From assembly GCA_003520205.1 (NCBI GenBank), contig DOVG01000138.1, positions 1-15,230 of the forward strand: 15,230 bases of DNA. The letters are read 5' to 3'. This DNA comes from Lachnospiraceae bacterium (lineage in GTDB: Bacteria > Bacillota > Clostridia > Lachnospirales > Lachnospiraceae). The notes below the pieces were generated by a model. It was not told the origin of the DNA. It did no database searches and saw only the letters and a program-made list of their open reading frames with translations. This document shows, in pieces, positions 1 to 5,736 of the stretch; the first letter of the stretch is position 1, and each line of letters begins with the position of its first letter. The translations under genes and the position numbers were made by a program.

Positions 1-1801
1 TATCTGACATGATACCGAAGCCCTGAGGCTCGATGAAGATCTTACCTTCTTCACATTCCTTGGAACCAACCTTACGTCCGAGATCATCATATGCTCTGAT
101 GAACCAGTCGCCGTCCCAACCGAACTTCTTGATTTTCTCTTTCATCTTATCTATCTCAGCCTGTGCTGCTGCAGCTTCAGCTTCGTCACCCTTCTTCTTG
201 CAGAGAGCCACATACTCAGGACCTGCATAAGTAAAGAGTGTAGCTACGAAGATTGATTCTGCTGTGTCAGAGAAGCCCTTATCGCCATATTTAGGTGATG
301 TATAGGTCTGGAAGCTTTCTCCCGGTGTATCTGACCAGCATGAAAGGTTCAGACAGTCATTCCAGTCAGCTCTCATGGAAAGTGGAAGTCCGTGAGGACC
401 AACTTCCTTACATACCTTGTAGAAGGACTGATGTAAGTGGTGCATCATTGACTGTGCAAGAGATGCATCATTACGATATGGAACCTGCTCATCAAGTATT
501 GAATAATCGCCGGTTTCCTTGATATATGCTGCTGTAGATAGAATCATCCACAGTGGATCATCTGAGAAGTTACCGCCAAGAGTATCATTTCCCTTCTTTG
601 TAAGTGGCTGATACTGATGGAAGCATCCACCGTCTTCAAACTGTGTAGCTGCGAGATCAAGGATTCTTTCACGAGCTCTGTCCGGTATCTGATGAACGAA
701 TCCGAGAAGATCCTGATTGGAATCTCTGAAGCCCATTCCACGTCCGATACCTGACTCAAAGTATGAAGCACTTCTTGACATGTTAAATGTAACCATACAC
801 TGATACTGATTCCAGATATTAACCATACGGTCAACCTTTTCATCAGGAGTTTTAACAGTGTACTTGGAGAGAAGATCGTTCCACATCTGAACATTCTTCT
901 CAAATGCTGCATCAACCTTATCAGCTGTATTATATTTTTCAATCATTTCATAAGCTTTTGTCTTATTCATGCTGCCATCAGCATTCCACTTATCTGTTCC
1001 ATTCTCAACATAACCGAGCATGAAGATAAGAGTCTTCTCTTCACCAGGTGCAAGAGATATCTTAAGAGAATGTGATGCGATAGGTGACCAGCCGTCAGCC
1101 TTTGAATTATTGGACTTATTTGCGAAAACAGCATCTGGTCTGTCGAAACCGTTGTAAAGTCCCATGAAGCTTTCTTTATCACAGTCATAACCATCTATGT
1201 CAGCATTTACAGTATAGAATGCAAAATGATCACGACGCTCTTTATATTCTGTCTTATGGAAAAGAGTTGAACCTTCTACCTCAACCTCACCTGTGTTGAA
1301 GTTTCTCTGGAAGTTTGTTGAGTCATCCTCAGCATTCCACAGACACCATTCAAGGAATGAGAAAAGAGTAAAGTTCTTAGGAGAAGTTCCTTCGTTCTTA
1401 AGAACCACCTTCTGAATCTCAGCATTTTCACCCTGAGGTACGAAGAAAGTTACTTCAGCCTTAAGTTCCTTTTTCTTTCCTGTAATTACAGTATATCCCA
1501 TACCGTGACGGCACTGATAGAAATCAAGCTCTGTCTTGACTGGTGACCAGCCGGGATTCCATACTGTATCTTCGTCATTGATATAGAAGTAACGACCACC
1601 CATATCAACTGGTATATTGTTGTAACGATAACGTGTGATACGTCTCAGACGTGCATCTTTATAGAAGTGATATCCTCCTGCAGTGTTGGATATAAGTGAG
1701 AAAAATCCCTCTGTTCCAAGGTAGTTAATCCATGGATATGGAGTTCTAGGGGATGTGATGACATACTCACGCTTATCATCATCAAAGTAACCGAATTTCA
1801 T
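1..1801 (-). CDS. Cellobiose phosphorylase, GH94 (C-terminus beyond window)
   Basis: Cytoplasmic enzyme that splits cellobiose with inorganic phosphate into alpha-glucose 1-phosphate and glucose, saving ATP when cellulose fragments are imported. The frame is open from ATG 1801 to the left edge (600 whole codons; family members are about 800 residues, so roughly a quarter is missing). It starts MKFGYFDDDKREYVI and has the GH94 N-terminal beta-sandwich motifs (WINYLG, FFSLISNTAGGY, DARLRRITRYRYNN). The catalytic (alpha/alpha)6 part carries RADWNDCLNLS, with DWND at residues 479-482, matching the motif that holds the catalytic acid Asp. No signal peptide is seen. The start is preceded by an AGGAAAAGG ribosome-binding site. 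The gene has its own promoter and lies downstream of an aldose-epimerase gene but behind a terminator. Cellobiose is the best substrate guess; other GH94 specificities (cellodextrin, laminaribiose) cannot be excluded without the missing part. Confidence 0.93.
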   Translation of the reverse strand, partial: MKFGYFDDDKREYVITSPRTPYPWINYLGTEGFFSLISNTAGGYHFYKDARLRRITRYRYNNIPVDMGGRYFYINDEDTVWNPGWSPVKTELDFYQCRHGMGYTVITGKKKELKAEVTFFVPQGENAEIQKVVLKNEGTSPKNFTLFSFLEWCLWNAEDDSTNFQRNFNTGEVEVEGSTLFHKTEYKERRDHFAFYTVNADIDGYDCDKESFMGLYNGFDRPDAVFANKSNNSKADGWSPIASHSLKISLAPGEEKTLIFMLGYVENGTDKWNADGSMNKTKAYEMIEKYNTADKVDAAFEKNVQMWNDLLSKYTVKTPDEKVDRMVNIWNQYQCMVTFNMSRSASYFESGIGRGMGFRDSNQDLLGFVHQIPDRARERILDLAATQFEDGGCFHQYQPLTKKGNDTLGGNFSDDPLWMILSTAAYIKETGDYSILDEQVPYRNDASLAQSMMHHLHQSFYKVCKEVGPHGLPLSMRADWNDCLNLSCWSDTPGESFQTYTSPKYGDKGFSDTAESIFVATLFTYAGPEYVALCKKKGDEAEAAAAQAEIDKMKEKIKKFGWDGDWFIRAYDDLGRKVGSKECEEGKIFIEPQGFGIMSD

Positions 1802-1839
1802 AAGTAATTTACCTTTTCCTTTCGTGTTTTTAGAGTTAA

Positions 1840-1868
1840 ATTATACTATAAGTGGTATGGATTTACAA
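1840..1868 (-). promoter_or_regulatory. Promoter of the GH94 gene
   Basis: On the minus strand, TTGTAA (1863-1868), a 17-bp spacer and a perfect TATAAT (1840-1845) form a sigma-A type promoter about 40 bp upstream of the GH94 start. It lies downstream of the epimerase terminator, so the phosphorylase is probably transcribed on its own. Confidence 0.65.
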
Positions 1869-1936
1869 GAAAAGAGAGTATCAGACTTCTGTCAAAAGTA
1901 TCAAAAAACTATAGTTTACAAGGATGTTTAAAAGAT

Positions 1937-1970
1937 AAAAAAAAGACCTGATTATATTGGTCTCTTTTTT
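1937..1970 (-). terminator. Intrinsic terminator of the aldose-epimerase gene
   Basis: Read on the minus strand, AAAAAAGAGACC pairs with GGTCTTTTTTTT (12 bp with one G-U pair, 10-base loop), and the 3' arm is itself the U-tract. It lies 40 bp after the epimerase stop and upstream of the GH94 promoter. The plus-strand reading also ends in six Ts, so weak two-way activity is possible. Confidence 0.8.
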
Positions 1971-1996
1971 AAGATTCTTCACTTCGTCAGAATGAC
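1971..1996 (-). repeat. REP-like short palindromic element
   Basis: The minus strand reads GTCATTCTGACGAAG followed by TGAAGAATCTT, an imperfect stem (ATTCT...AGAAT) around a GACGAAGTGA core. It closely resembles the widespread intergenic element with core ATTCTGAGCGAAGCGAAGAAT that I know from many bacterial genomes. It lies between the epimerase stop codon and its terminator. Copy number in this genome cannot be seen from one window. Confidence 0.5.
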
Positions 1997-2010
1997 ATTT
2001 GAAAGCTTTT

Positions 2011-3015
2011 TTACTTACAATATATATGTTCATAAACAGTCTTGAATTCACCGGGACCCAGCTCTTCATAGCCTGATTCTTCTCCGGGAAGTGGAAGATT
2101 AGGTGCATCTATCATCCATGTAGATGGTTCAGGACAGAAGTATCCTTTTTCACCGCCATCATTCCAGATAACCCAGAATTTGAAATTATTATCTACTTCA
2201 TATCTTATCTCTTTACCTGTTTTCAGGTCGGTAACTATGGCACCACGGAATGGAAGACCGTCAACCTCGTATGTTTCACAGTTATATACGTCATTGTTGA
2301 TGATGTGCTTTACCGGAATCATGGAACCTGTCAGATACTGTCTGTCATGATTATCCAGAGCTACGAAATCACAGGTAGGAAGATTTCTCTGGTTCAGAGG
2401 CCATTTATCTCCGATAGTTACAAAAATTCTGGTTTCCAGAGCGTCGCCTTTTGAGGTAAAAGGACCATTTATAGTTGTATGATTGCAGATACCATAAGGC
2501 AGCTGCTTATCTGAAGTATTAGTGATTGTAACATTATAGAACATTCCATCGTCTGTGAGTTTGAATTCAAATTCTGCCTTAAAGCTCACTGGAAATGTTT
2601 CATAGAAAGGATCATTTTCGTCATAGATATATTCGGTTTTACAGATAGCTGAATTATCATCTGCAGAAGTTTCAGTTACTGTATGTTCTCTTTTATGGAG
2701 AAAACCATGAAGTGAAGTATTCTCTTCCTTGCAAGTGATAGGAAAATGATACTCTGCATCGCTTGTTTTTAGTATTCCGTCCTTAAGCCTGTTAGCATAG
2801 AGTAGAGTAGGGAAACCGTATACTTCAGGACTGGCCTTTAATTCTTCAATACTGAGAGTGTCATCATGCCTGAAAAAATCTACGTCATTTTCAATATCCT
2901 TCATATATAGAATATTGCTGCCCAGAAATGGAGCGATAGTAGCTGTGTAGTTCCCTGCTTTTAGCTCAACTACATCTTTTTCCTTATATTTTTTTATTTC
3001 TGCTGAATACTGCAT
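2011..3015 (-). CDS. Aldose 1-epimerase (galactose mutarotase) family protein
   Basis: Predicted cytoplasmic mutarotase that interconverts alpha and beta anomers of a free sugar. At 334 residues it fits the family. Visible family landmarks: YANRL (Asn75-Arg76, the GalM N-R motif), LHGF with His103, ICNHTTIN with His179 (the second active-site His), and CPEPSTWMIDAPN with Glu296, the expected catalytic base near the C-terminus. No signal peptide or membrane segment. A strong GAGGAGG ribosome-binding site (3022-3028) sits 6-7 bases from ATG 3015. The gene is upstream of, and co-oriented with, the GH94 cellobiose phosphorylase, which releases glucose; anomer exchange would help downstream use of it (inference). 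The terminator in between argues against one tight operon. Exact sugar is unknown; the family also includes hexose-6-phosphate epimerases. Confidence 0.87.
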   Translation of the reverse strand: MQYSAEIKKYKEKDVVELKAGNYTATIAPFLGSNILYMKDIENDVDFFRHDDTLSIEELKASPEVYGFPTLLYANRLKDGILKTSDAEYHFPITCKEENTSLHGFLHKREHTVTETSADDNSAICKTEYIYDENDPFYETFPVSFKAEFEFKLTDDGMFYNVTITNTSDKQLPYGICNHTTINGPFTSKGDALETRIFVTIGDKWPLNQRNLPTCDFVALDNHDRQYLTGSMIPVKHIINNDVYNCETYEVDGLPFRGAIVTDLKTGKEIRYEVDNNFKFWVIWNDGGEKGYFCPEPSTWMIDAPNLPLPGEESGYEELGPGEFKTVYEHIYCK

Positions 3016-3079
3016 GTCAGCGCCTCCTCATGAACGATTCATTTATTGGTGTTTAAATGCAAAGCACCATATGATTTTC

Positions 3080-3108
3080 TTGACGATATGTACATACATC
3101 ATTAATAT
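3080..3108 (+). promoter_or_regulatory. Promoter of the HIT-family gene
   Basis: TTGACG (3080-3085), a 17-bp spacer and TAATAT (3103-3108) form a good sigma-A promoter on the plus strand. Transcription would start near 3115, giving a leader of about 125 bases that contains palindromic repeat copy 1. The rest of the 3016-3242 gap is AT-rich; I saw no clear promoter for the divergent epimerase gene in it. Confidence 0.65.
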
Positions 3109-3176
3109 AGAACACAAGAATAAAAATGTAAAGTGGCATAAATCCCAAAATAATGCTATATTTAGAAGTGATATTA

Positions 3177-3214
3177 TGACGTAGGTGTCAAAAGTACCTT
3201 TCGGCACTTATGAC
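3177..3214 (+). repeat. Palindromic repeat, copy 1 (imperfect)
   Basis: Arms GTGTCAAAAG (3185-3194) and CTTTCGGCAC (3198-3207) around a 3-base TAC centre. One A-C mismatch and one G-U pair spoil the stem compared with copy 2. Flanking bases are also shared with copy 2 (consensus TATGAYGTRG before, TTATG after), so it is a true repeat of about 38 bp and not a chance hairpin. It sits in the leader of the HIT-family gene. Confidence 0.75.
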
Positions 3215-3242
3215 ATAAAGTTTGAAGAAAGGAATAAATGAA

Positions 3243-3659
3243 ATGATTAAAGATGATTGTATTTTCTGTAAATTAGCAAATGGAGTTTTTCCTACAAATA
3301 AAATATATGAGGATGATGATTTTACTGTAATCTTAGATGCCAGTCCGGCAAATAAAGGACATGCTCTTATATTACCTAAGCAGCATGCTGATAATCTGTT
3401 TGAACTGAGTGATGAAACTGCTGCAAAAGTTATGCCGCTTGCTAAGAAGATAGCAGCAGCTCTTAAGGAAGAGCTAGAATGTGATGGTATAAATATAGTA
3501 CAGAATAATGGCTCAGCAGCCGGACAGACTGTATATCATTTTCATACACATGTGATACCAAGATATGATGATGATAATGTAGGTGTGGGCTGGAGACAGC
3601 TTACTCCTGATGATGCAGAACAAAAAGAACTTGCAGCAAATATCAGTAAAAGGCTGTAA
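3243..3659 (+). CDS. HIT-family (histidine triad) nucleotide hydrolase
   Basis: Small cytoplasmic HINT/Hit-type protein of 138 residues; the family hydrolyses nucleoside phosphoramidates or dinucleoside polyphosphates. The signature H-x-H-x-H triad is HFHTHVIPR (His99, His101, His103 from the chosen start), preceded by QNNGSAAGQTVYH. The N-terminal CIFCK (Cys6, Cys9) with PKQH (His48) matches the zinc-binding pattern of the Gram-positive Hit subgroup. The frame is open back to TTG 3222, but ATG 3243 is preferred because AAAGGA (3228-3233) stands 9 bases before it. It has its own promoter and stops 5 bases before the metK promoter, with no terminator between them, so read-through into the metK leader is possible. 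Its natural substrate is unknown. Confidence 0.93.
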   Translation: MIKDDCIFCKLANGVFPTNKIYEDDDFTVILDASPANKGHALILPKQHADNLFELSDETAAKVMPLAKKIAAALKEELECDGINIVQNNGSAAGQTVYHFHTHVIPRYDDDNVGVGWRQLTPDDAEQKELAANISKRL

Positions 3660-3664
3660 CCTAC

Positions 3665-3693
3665 TTGACATGTAGGATGATTTATTGTATTTT
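3665..3693 (+). promoter_or_regulatory. Promoter of the SAM riboswitch-metK unit
   Basis: A consensus TTGACA (3665-3670), 17-bp spacer and TATTTT (3688-3693) lie just after the HIT-gene stop. The predicted start near 3700 is about 22 bases upstream of the aptamer, as expected for a riboswitch leader. Confidence 0.65.
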
Positions 3694-3721
3694 ATCTACG
3701 TTGGTATATATCCCAACAAAA

Positions 3722-3890
3722 CTCTTATTAAGAGTGGTGGAGTCACAGGGGACGTTGAAGCCACGGCAACCCGATAGCGTTATGAACGCACGAAGGTGCC
3801 TTCCTGAGCACGTATAGACGTGAGCAATAAGGGGATTTGAATACTACTGCTAATCAAATCCGGTTGTGCTCACAGCACAGCCGGTTTTTT
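3722..3890 (+). promoter_or_regulatory. SAM-I (S-box) riboswitch upstream of metK
   Basis: SAM-sensing leader that ends transcription early when SAM is plentiful. P1 is CTCTTATT (3722-3729) paired with AATAAGGG (3826-3833). The S-box hallmarks follow in order: AAGAGTGGTGGAG, GAAGCC, CGGCAACC, a P3 hairpin GCGTT/AACGC, AAGGTGCC, and a P4 hairpin CACGT/ACGTG. The expression platform is readable. The terminator pairs 3860-3870 with 3874-3884. The competing antiterminator pairs GTGAGCA (3820-3826) with TGCTCAC (3867-3873), and GGATTTGA (3833-3840) with TCAAATCC (3854-3861). The antiterminator takes bases from P4 and P1 on one side and the terminator's 5' arm on the other. SAM-stabilised P1/P4 therefore frees the terminator, giving an OFF switch. 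Confidence 0.95.
3860..3890 (+). terminator. Riboswitch-controlled terminator in the metK leader
   Basis: CCGGTTGTGCT, loop CAC, AGCACAGCCGG (11 bp with one wobble) followed by six Ts. It is the OFF structure of the SAM-I riboswitch and ends 40 bases before the metK start. Confidence 0.92.
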
Positions 3891-3930
3891 GCAAATTGTA
3901 ACTATCTAATTATTTAACAGGAGGAATACG

Positions 3931-5121
3931 ATGGAAAGACGGTTTTTTACATCTGAATCGGTAACTGAAGGCCATCCGGATAAAATATGTGATCAGATAT
4001 CTGATGCAGTTCTGGATGAATTGCTCAGACAGGATCCTAACAGCCGTGTAGCATGTGAAACAACATGTACTACAGGACTTGTAATGGTAATGGGAGAGAT
4101 AACCACAGAGGCTTATGTGGATATACAGAAGATAGCTCGTGAAACTATCAGAGAGATAGGCTATGACAGAGCTAAGTATGGTTTTGACTGCGATACATGT
4201 GGAGTTATAACAGCTATAGATGAGCAGTCGGCAGATATAGCTATGGGAGTAGATAAAGCTCTTGAAGCCAAAGAAAATCAGATGTCTGATGAGGAAATAG
4301 AAGCAATAGGTGCCGGGGATCAGGGACTTATGTTTGGTTATGCTACAAATGAGACACCTGAATTCATGCCTTATCCTATCGCCCTTGCTCATAAACTTGC
4401 ATTAAAGCTTACAGAGGTAAGAAAGAATGGTACACTCGATTACCTGAGACCTGATGGAAAGACTCAGGTTACTATAGAATATGATGAGAATGGTAAGCCA
4501 TTTAGAATAGATACTGTTGTTCTTTCCACACAGCATAGTGATGAAGTGACACAGGAAAAGATACATGAAGACATAAAGAAATATGTATTTGAACCGGTAC
4601 TTCCTGCTGATATGATAGATGGTGATACGAAGTACTTCATTAATCCTACAGGTAGATTCGTAATTGGTGGTCCAAATGGTGATTCAGGACTTACGGGAAG
4701 AAAGATAATAGTAGATACCTATGGTGGATATGCACGTCACGGCGGCGGTGCATTTTCCGGTAAGGATCCAACAAAGGTTGACCGTTCTGCATCATACGCT
4801 GCCAGATATGTAGCAAAAAATATAGTGGCTGCAGGCATTGCTGACAAGTGCGAGATACAGCTTTCATATGCTATAGGAGTAGCAAAACCTACATCCATCA
4901 TGGTAGATACATTTGGAACCGGAAAGCTTTCTGATGAGAAGATAGTTGAGATAATAAGAGAAAACTTCGACTTAAGACCTGCAGGTATCATCAAGATGCT
5001 TGATCTGAGACGTCCTATATATAAGCAGACTGCTGCTTATGGACATTTTGGCCGTACAGATATAGATGTTCCTTGGGAGCATACTGATGTGGCTGAGAAG
5101 CTTGCCGGATATTTAAAATAA
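3931..5121 (+). CDS. metK: S-adenosylmethionine synthetase
   Basis: Joins methionine and ATP to make SAM, releasing phosphate and pyrophosphate; cytoplasmic and normally tetrameric. At 396 residues it is full length. Landmarks: FTSESVTEGHPDKICDQISD (His15, Asp17, Lys18 of the ATP/metal site), the GAGDQG hexapeptide (127-132), and the P-loop-like GGGAFSGKDPTKVDRS (271-286). The C-terminal RPIYKQTAAYGHFGR is also typical. AGGAGG stands 7 bases before ATG 3931. The SAM-I riboswitch just upstream gives direct product feedback on transcription. The gene is followed at once by a strong terminator. Together with its leader and the HIT gene it is bracketed by the two palindromic repeats. Isoleucine codons are often ATA, as in neighbouring plus-strand genes, so there is no sign of recent transfer. 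Confidence 0.98.
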   Translation: MERRFFTSESVTEGHPDKICDQISDAVLDELLRQDPNSRVACETTCTTGLVMVMGEITTEAYVDIQKIARETIREIGYDRAKYGFDCDTCGVITAIDEQSADIAMGVDKALEAKENQMSDEEIEAIGAGDQGLMFGYATNETPEFMPYPIALAHKLALKLTEVRKNGTLDYLRPDGKTQVTIEYDENGKPFRIDTVVLSTQHSDEVTQEKIHEDIKKYVFEPVLPADMIDGDTKYFINPTGRFVIGGPNGDSGLTGRKIIVDTYGGYARHGGGAFSGKDPTKVDRSASYAARYVAKNIVAAGIADKCEIQLSYAIGVAKPTSIMVDTFGTGKLSDEKIVEIIRENFDLRPAGIIKMLDLRRPIYKQTAAYGHFGRTDIDVPWEHTDVAEKLAGYLK

Positions 5122-5133
5122 TAATGAGTTATG

Positions 5134-5164
5134 AAATAACCTTACAACTTTGTAAGGTTATTTT
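5134..5164 (+). terminator. Terminator of metK
   Basis: AAATAACCTTACA, loop ACTT, TGTAAGGTTATTT: a perfect 13-bp stem whose 3' arm runs into TTTT, 12 bases after the metK stop. Its A- and T-runs make it possibly two-way. Confidence 0.85.
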
Positions 5165-5218
5165 ATTGTAAAGCGATTGTTAGATGTATATATAAATGAT
5201 AAAGTACTTTATTGGTTT

Positions 5219-5256
5219 TATGATGTGGGTGTCAAAAGTACCTTTTGACACTTATG
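5219..5256 (+). repeat. Palindromic repeat, copy 2 (perfect)
   Basis: Arms GTGTCAAAAG (5229-5238) and CTTTTGACAC (5242-5251) pair perfectly around TAC. Flanks TATGATGTGG and TTATG match copy 1, in the same orientation. The recognisable histidine-kinase remnant begins immediately to its right, so the repeat marks the breakpoint of that remnant. Confidence 0.8.
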
Positions 5257-5629
5257 TTATTTTATACTGATTCGACAAATAATAAAAGAATACTAAGTGA
5301 TGAGAAATGGATAGGATTTATAATAGGCCAGATAATAGATAACAGTATAAAATATGCAAAAGAATATGAATCACTCCGAATAAATATTTATACATCTGTT
5401 TTAGAAAAAAGTGTTTCGTTAATCATTGAAGATAATGGAATCGGAATGAAATCTTCCGAGATAAGCAAAGCATTTGATAAAGGTTTTACAGGAACCAATG
5501 GCAGAAATGGAAAAGCATCGACTGGCATAGGGTCTTTATCTCTGTAAGAAGCTTTGTAGTAGGCTGGAACATGATATAATGCTTGATTCTGAAGAAGGTA
5601 AAGGAACTATGATTACTATAGTTTTCTGA
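5252..5629 (+). pseudogene. Remnant of a sensor histidine kinase (ATPase domain only)
   Basis: This is the C-terminal HATPase_c part of a two-component kinase, resembling BceS-type sensors. Frame 5245-5547 shows the N box (IIGQIIDNSIKYA), the G1 box (EDNGIGM), AFDKGFTG and the G2 motif STGIG, then goes wrong as SLSL-stop. One extra base at about 5533 explains it. Reading on from 5534 in the shifted frame gives LYLCKKLCSRLEHDIMLDS, then EEGKGTMITIVF and a TGA at 5627-5629, the normal end of such kinases. The sensor, membrane and phospho-acceptor His regions are missing, and the left end coincides with palindromic repeat copy 2. No response regulator is nearby. It is a decayed fragment, not a working kinase. 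Confidence 0.82.
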
Positions 5630-5677
5630 TAATCCGTATGTTATCTAACTTCATATATTATCTGAGAGATAAAGTTC

Positions 5678-5707
5678 GAGGGTCTGACTGCCGTCAGACC
5701 CTCTTTT
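5678..5707. terminator. Hairpin terminator between converging units
   Basis: GAGGGTCTGAC, loop TGCC, GTCAGACCCTC: a perfect 11-bp GC-rich stem followed by TTTT on the plus strand. It lies between the kinase remnant (plus) and the xylanase gene (minus), 34 bp past the xylanase stop. The minus-strand side has no clean T-run, so it terminates best from the left. It is the only candidate I see for the xylanase 3' end. Confidence 0.7.
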
Positions 5708-5736
5708 GATTATTCTATCCGGTTAAATTAATTAGT

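Noticed and set aside
544..1194. Minus-strand frames at 544-942 and 967-1194
   Set aside because: They lie in another frame of the GH94 gene, whose correct frame is open from 1801 to the edge and gives continuous family motifs; several codon positions were checked and no frameshift was found.
3222..3242. TTG start 7 codons upstream of the HIT protein
   Set aside because: The ribosome-binding site AAAGGA lies inside this extension and points to ATG 3243.
3910..4392. 160-codon minus-strand frame opposite metK and its leader
   Set aside because: metK is certain on the plus strand; the antisense product is Cys/Ser/Tyr-rich nonsense with no good start signal.
5245..5547. Calling the kinase fragment a working 100-residue gene
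   Set aside because: It starts at a TTG inside the palindromic repeat, lacks the phospho-acceptor region, and loses its conserved C-terminus through a one-base shift.
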